Source of the DNA: a bacterium
GTDB taxonomy: Bacteria > UBP6 > UBA1177
Length of the DNA stretch: 64,000 bases
Reading direction: 5' to 3'
NCBI GenBank assembly: GCA_017405875.1
Contig: JAFQZM010000037.1
Coordinates: 38,448-102,447 of the forward strand
In this document: in pieces, positions 60,404-64,000 of the stretch
Layout: the number at the start of each line of letters is the position of its first letter
How positions within the stretch are numbered: the stretch's first letter is position 1
Program-made: the position numbers and the translations under genes
Notes under the pieces: model-generated
What the model was told of the DNA's origin: nothing
The model's input: the letters and a program-made list of their open reading frames with translations, nothing else
The model's database searches: none

Positions 60404-61075
60404 TTATTTTCCTCCATTCAAATAAATTCTTGGTGTTTGTAAATTCATGCAGTTGCGTCCTTTGTATTCAAAAACGACACAGTTTAAATGTCCCAACAGG
60501 TGTTTGTAGTAATTTCGAGCTCCGAAAATATAGAAGATATCGTTTTTCAGGTCGAATTTGGATTCCAATTGTTTGAAAACTATCTGCGACCATAGCTGGC
60601 AATATGTTGCTCCGAGCTTGTTCAGATCCATGTCATAATACGAAATCAGTGCATTTTTATCCAACAAATGGTGCATGTCGGACAAAATATACCAATCATC
60701 GAATCCGTTTGAGGGTTCGAGACAGTATTTTTTTGATTCTTTGAATACATTACCTGTGTAAATATTCTGCGCAAGGAATATTTCAGTGTGGTCATTTTCA
60801 CCCGTTTTGCTTTTGCTGCATGCAATCAAACCGATTTTTTTGAACGGATGATTTTTTCTGAAATAGCGGATTGTTACGGAAGATCCGTCTCCTTGTGGTG
60901 GTTGAGATAAAATTTTATCATCTCCTTTCATAAAATTTCTCATTGCATTACAGCAGGAAGGCATTCTATTGTCGGCACCGACAGCTTTGTGTATGTCGCC
61001 AGCCTTCAAATCAATAAAGTTGTCTGTCATCATATAAATCTGCGACTTGATTTGGTTTTCAAATAAAATTTTCAT
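60404..61075 (-). CDS. DUF6884-like protein
   Basis: 223 aa, predicted soluble. The C-terminal two-thirds carry the DUF6884 pattern: IGLIACSKSKTG, AQNIYTGNVFKESKKYC, DDWYILSDMHHLLDKNALISYYD, and FYIFGARNYYKHLLGHL. The N-terminal 60 residues (AGDIHKAVGADNRMPSCCNAM) look like a small helical DNA- or RNA-binding module often paired with it. The family is seen in phages and accessory islands. Activity is not established here. I prefer ATG 61075, preceded by GAGG. Operon with the small DUF1566 protein. Confidence 0.65.
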   Translation of the reverse strand: MKILFENQIKSQIYMMTDNFIDLKAGDIHKAVGADNRMPSCCNAMRNFMKGDDKILSQPPQGDGSSVTIRYFRKNHPFKKIGLIACSKSKTGENDHTEIFLAQNIYTGNVFKESKKYCLEPSNGFDDWYILSDMHHLLDKNALISYYDMDLNKLGATYCQLWSQIVFKQLESKFDLKNDIFYIFGARNYYKHLLGHLNCVVFEYKGRNCMNLQTPRIYLNGGK

Positions 61076-61176
61076 TGCAATCCTCATATAAAAATGAAAG
61101 TAAGATCTAGAGTCGGTTTTTTTACATTGTTCATGATGAATCCATTATATATTTTCTCGATAAGAATTGACATTGT

Positions 61177-63873
61177 TTATTGTTCCCTGACGCACATTAC
61201 TTTGGCTGAGCAAGTGTTGTTTGTCATATCGCATACTATTATCTTTCCAGTTTGCAAGCTTGCACGAAATGCATAATCTCTATATTGAGCAGGCGTATAA
61301 GTTATTTTGTCGTGATAAGTTTCGGCAACCCAGAAATAACCGCTAGTATCTGGAAAATATGTCGTATTTGCTGCAGGATTATTCCTGCCGTTGTCAACAA
61401 TCGAGAGAATTTCAGGGATTGTTGGAAGACGCCAATCAGAATAGCCTCCATAAGTATATTGACTGCAATATGTTTCTTCTGCTTTTGACGGAGAAGTTGC
61501 CGAATGTAAAGTTGTTTGTTGCCACATTAAACCAGTGTTGTTGTCAACTACAACCATTCTTGAAGCATTTGAACCTTCAAGTGAGAAATTTTGAGGTGCA
61601 CAGTAGCCGAGAGAGGCATAATAAGCATCCTGACCGAAAAAGTCGGCACTTGATGATGTCGGGCATGTGATTGTGCCTGAATTATTGTAGCATTTTGTTT
61701 GACCGGTGCAGACTCTGGAGACAGGAACGAACTGAGAATCTGAGTCTATGACGCATTTCGAACCGTCCCATTTGAAGTATTGGACACATTTGAAACGGCA
61801 ATATGCTGTACTTGCTGTAGCGTTATAACTTGCGGTTGTGGTAGGCTGCCAGCTTGAGCCGTTCCAAGTCTGTGAAATGGTTGAAACTGTATTCCAGTCG
61901 GCATTTGACGGCAAACCTGTGCAGTTGGAGACTTTGGAATTTGCTTTGCATTTCAAATTCGTTTTGTCCCATGTGTAGTTTGTTCCGCATTTGTACCGGC
62001 ACTCTGTTGTACTCGCGGTTGTGTTGTATGAACCAGTCGTCGAAGGATTCCACGAAGATCCGTTCCAAGTCTGTGTAATGCTTGAAGCGGTGTTCCATAC
62101 TGCGCCTGTGGGCAAGCCGGTGCAGTTGGCAGTTCTTGTATTTGATACACAGCTCGAATTTTCTCTGTGTGAAGATGAGTTGCATTTGTACCGGCACTCT
62201 GTTGTACTCGCGGTTGTGTTGTATGAACCAGTCGTCGAAGGATTCCACGAAGATCCGTTCCAAGTCTGTGTAATGCTTGAAGCGGTGTTCCATACTGAAT
62301 TTGCAGGAAGTCCTGAGCAGTTTGCTGTCTGAGTGTCAGCAACGCACTGCGAGTTTTTCCAACTGTAATGTTCTTTGCATTTATATCTACATTCAGTTGA
62401 GCTTTCTGTCGTGTTGTAGGTTCCTGTGGTTGTCGGAGTCCAAGACGTACCGTTCCAAGTCTGAGTGATGCTTGTTGCTGTATTCCATTGAGCATTCGTC
62501 GGCAAACCTGTGCAGCCGGAAGTCTTTGTGTTTGATACACAAGCCGAATTTTCCCAATGGTAGCTGTCGCTGCATTTGTAGCGGCATTCGCTCAAACTTG
62601 CTTCTGTGTTGTAGCTGCCGGTTGTAGCTGGAATAAAAGTAGAACCGTTCCATGTCTGTGTTATTTCTGAAACGCTGTTCCATACAGCGTTTGTCGGAAG
62701 TCCTGTGCAGTTGGCGGTTTTTGTTTCAGCTTTGCAGGTTGAAGAAGAACTGTTCCAATTGTAATGTTCGTTGCATTTGAAACGGCACTGGGTTGTACTT
62801 GCCGTAGCATTGTAAGTTCCTGCTGTGCCGGGAGTCCAATCAGATCCATTCCAGGTTTGTGTGATACTTGTTGCTGTGTTCCAGCTTGCATTCGCCGGAA
62901 GTCCAGTGCATTTTGAAACTTTCGTATCGGCTTTGCAAGTTGAAGAAGAAGTGTTCCAGCTGTAATTTTCTTTACATTTAAAGCGGCATTCCGTGGTGCT
63001 TGCTGAATTGTTGTATGAACCGGTATTTGACGGACTCCACCCTGATCCGTTCCAAGTCTGTGTTATATCCGAAACGCTGTTCCAGACTGCATTAGTCGGA
63101 AGTCCTGTGCACGAAGCTGTCTGAGTGTCTGCAACGCAGACGCTTCCGTTCCAAGTGTAGTGCTCCCTGCATTTGAAATAACATTCAGAATTGCTTGCCG
63201 AAGTGTTGTAAGAACCGATATTCGAAGGAATCCATTCGTTTCCATCCCATGTCTGGGTTATGCTCGAAACACTGTTCCATACAGCATTTTCCGGTTTGCC
63301 GGAGCATTCTGCATTTTTTTGATCCGGAAGGCATGATGTTCCATCCCAAGAGTAGTTGTTTTTGCAGATAAAACGGCATTCGCTGTCACTTGTTTCCTCA
63401 TTATAATAGCTTGCTTCACCTGGAACCCACTCTGTTCCGTTCCAAGTCTGGGAAATAGCTGAGACTTGGTTCCATTCTCCGTTTTCAGGAAGTCCTGTGC
63501 ACTCTGTTACTCTTGTCGTGTCATGAGAATCTTCATCTGGAGAAGATGTGTCTGAATCGTCATCAGAATTGAAATCATTGTCTGAATCAGTTGAATCCGC
63601 ATCGTTTTGGGAATTATCATTGTCTGTTGTATCAATATTGTCGTTCTCTAGATCGTCGGCTAAGCTGCCGCTGTCTTGATCTGTGTCCACTGCAGTGTCA
63701 CTCTGCGAATTGTCACCGTCTGTGTTTGTGGTACTTGGGTCATCCGAATCAGTTGCTTCACTTGTTGAAGCAACATTGTCAGCATCGTTAGGGGTGATTT
63801 TTTTTGAACCGTCACATGCGACAAAGAAAAACATTGCTGTCAATACAGCCAAACACACGAAAAAATGTTTCAT
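61177..63873 (-). CDS. Repeat-rich lipoprotein with nine TGLP modules and a DUF1566 domain
   Basis: 898 aa. Lipobox FFFVACDGS, acidic Asp/Ser/Asn linker to about residue 120, then nine tandem modules of about 65 aa. Each follows the plan C-(T/S)-G-(L/K)-P, AxW, SITQTWNG, W.P, Y(N)...C, (F/Y)KC, Y.W....C. The protein ends with a DUF1566 domain (VDNNTGLMWQQT, YGGYSDWRLPTIPEILS, VMCVREQ). Start supported by GGAGG. Likely a long surface stalk carrying a terminal binding domain. Modules 7 and 8 share 116 identical bp. Confidence 0.88.
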   Translation of the reverse strand: MKHFFVCLAVLTAMFFFVACDGSKKITPNDADNVASTSEATDSDDPSTTNTDGDNSQSDTAVDTDQDSGSLADDLENDNIDTTDNDNSQNDADSTDSDNDFNSDDDSDTSSPDEDSHDTTRVTECTGLPENGEWNQVSAISQTWNGTEWVPGEASYYNEETSDSECRFICKNNYSWDGTSCLPDQKNAECSGKPENAVWNSVSSITQTWDGNEWIPSNIGSYNTSASNSECYFKCREHYTWNGSVCVADTQTASCTGLPTNAVWNSVSDITQTWNGSGWSPSNTGSYNNSASTTECRFKCKENYSWNTSSSTCKADTKVSKCTGLPANASWNTATSITQTWNGSDWTPGTAGTYNATASTTQCRFKCNEHYNWNSSSSTCKAETKTANCTGLPTNAVWNSVSEITQTWNGSTFIPATTGSYNTEASLSECRYKCSDSYHWENSACVSNTKTSGCTGLPTNAQWNTATSITQTWNGTSWTPTTTGTYNTTESSTECRYKCKEHYSWKNSQCVADTQTANCSGLPANSVWNTASSITQTWNGSSWNPSTTGSYNTTASTTECRYKCNSSSHRENSSCVSNTRTANCTGLPTGAVWNTASSITQTWNGSSWNPSTTGSYNTTASTTECRYKCGTNYTWDKTNLKCKANSKVSNCTGLPSNADWNTVSTISQTWNGSSWQPTTTASYNATASTAYCRFKCVQYFKWDGSKCVIDSDSQFVPVSRVCTGQTKCYNNSGTITCPTSSSADFFGQDAYYASLGYCAPQNFSLEGSNASRMVVVDNNTGLMWQQTTLHSATSPSKAEETYCSQYTYGGYSDWRLPTIPEILSIVDNGRNNPAANTTYFPDTSGYFWVAETYHDKITYTPAQYRDYAFRASLQTGKIIVCDMTNNTCSAKVMCVREQ
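61987..62297. repeat. Near-identical tandem modules inside the lipoprotein gene
   Basis: 61987-62102 and 62182-62297 are identical over 116 bp with a period of 195 bp (65 codons), pointing to recent module duplication or conversion. Confidence 0.95.
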
Positions 63874-63939
63874 GCTAAACCTCCGAAAGAAAAAATGCTA
63901 AAATTATTGAAAAATATCGGATCTTTCTGGTTAAAAAAC

Positions 63940-63967
63940 TTGACTTAGATCTTAAATTTGATATAAT
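63940..63967 (+). promoter_or_regulatory. Strong promoter reading out of the window
   Basis: TTGACT (63940-63945) and TATAAT (63962-63967), 16-bp spacer, directed to the right. The gene it serves lies beyond 64000. Confidence 0.65.
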
Positions 63968-63975
63968 TAAATGCG

Positions 63976-64000
63976 GATTCTTGATTCTTGATTCTTGATT
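63976..64000. repeat. Heptamer tandem repeat at the window edge
   Basis: GATTCTT repeated three full times plus GATT, cut off by the end of the window, starting 8 bp after a consensus -10. Confidence 0.85.

Noticed and set aside
61823..62891. Several frames inside the nine-module lipoprotein on both strands
   Set aside because: They mirror the tandem modules in other frames. Their apparent repeats come from the DNA repeats of the real gene.
1..64000. tRNA, rRNA or other standard RNA genes
   Set aside because: I looked through the intergenic stretches and saw no cloverleaf with T-loop GGTTCRANYCC-type sequence and no rRNA blocks.

Overview
The window reads as a chromosomal segment of an uncultured Gram-negative-type bacterium. 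Evidence is a bacterial GlyQ/GlyS pair, the split GcvPA/GcvPB glycine decarboxylase common in anaerobes, and many secreted lipoproteins with a lipobox followed by a long Asp/Glu/Ser/Asn-rich linker. These lipoproteins carry DUF1566 (Lcl_C), EGF-like, SUMF1-like or IgGFc-binding-like domains, a repertoire typical of Myxococcota and delta-proteobacteria-like or related candidate lineages. I cannot place it more precisely. TGA, TAA and TAG all serve as stops. Core genes are moderately GC-rich, and several accessory blocks are clearly AT-rich. Recognisable promoters share a TTGaCt-like -35, a 16-bp spacer and TATAAT.

Layout. 0-8 kb: housekeeping genes (SDR epimerase, purE, a Sua5/YrdC protein, a TrmN6-like methyltransferase, holA, glyQS). 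8-12.8 kb: an AT-rich four-gene island (MscS-family channel; a protein with a divergent RyR tail; a small RyR-domain protein; a TIR-NACHT protein ending in a KsgA/Erm-like methyltransferase domain). 13.2-19 kb: lysS, a palindrome-rich spacer, an EF-G paralogue, and dus coupled to a shrunken NtrC-like/Fis protein. 19-27 kb: hybrid histidine kinase, SUMF1-like lipoprotein, CysN-like GTPase with a decayed APS-kinase tail, another lipoprotein, a PARG-like protein and a Y1 transposase of RAYT type. 27-36.5 kb (minus strand): the gcvT-H-PA-PB operon, then an LpoA-like lipoprotein-trmD-SPOUT methyltransferase-rplS operon. 36.6-46.2 kb: large lipoproteins, with an AAA_14/DUF4143 ATPase set between hairpin plus 33-bp repeats. 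46.3-55.8 kb: dGTPase, citryl-CoA lyase/citrate synthase-like protein, valS, subtilisin-like protease, tex and a TIGR02757 protein. 55.9-64 kb: DUF1566 proteins and an accessory patch (YhcG nuclease, truncated RhuM-Fic, ORF6N protein) separated by related repeats, then a DUF6884-like protein and a nine-repeat lipoprotein.

The strongest candidate for an undescribed system is 8035-12772. A TIR enzyme fused to a NACHT switch and a methyltransferase-like C-terminus lies beside two RyR-type proteins and a mechanosensitive-type channel. The layout suggests a signal-producing sensor coupled to a membrane effector, probably in antiviral defence. That function is inference from architecture and context only. 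Secondary leads are the repeat-bounded accessory genes at 41.4-44.1 kb and 56.5-60 kb, the dus-NtrC/Fis pair, and the degenerate CysNC-like protein.
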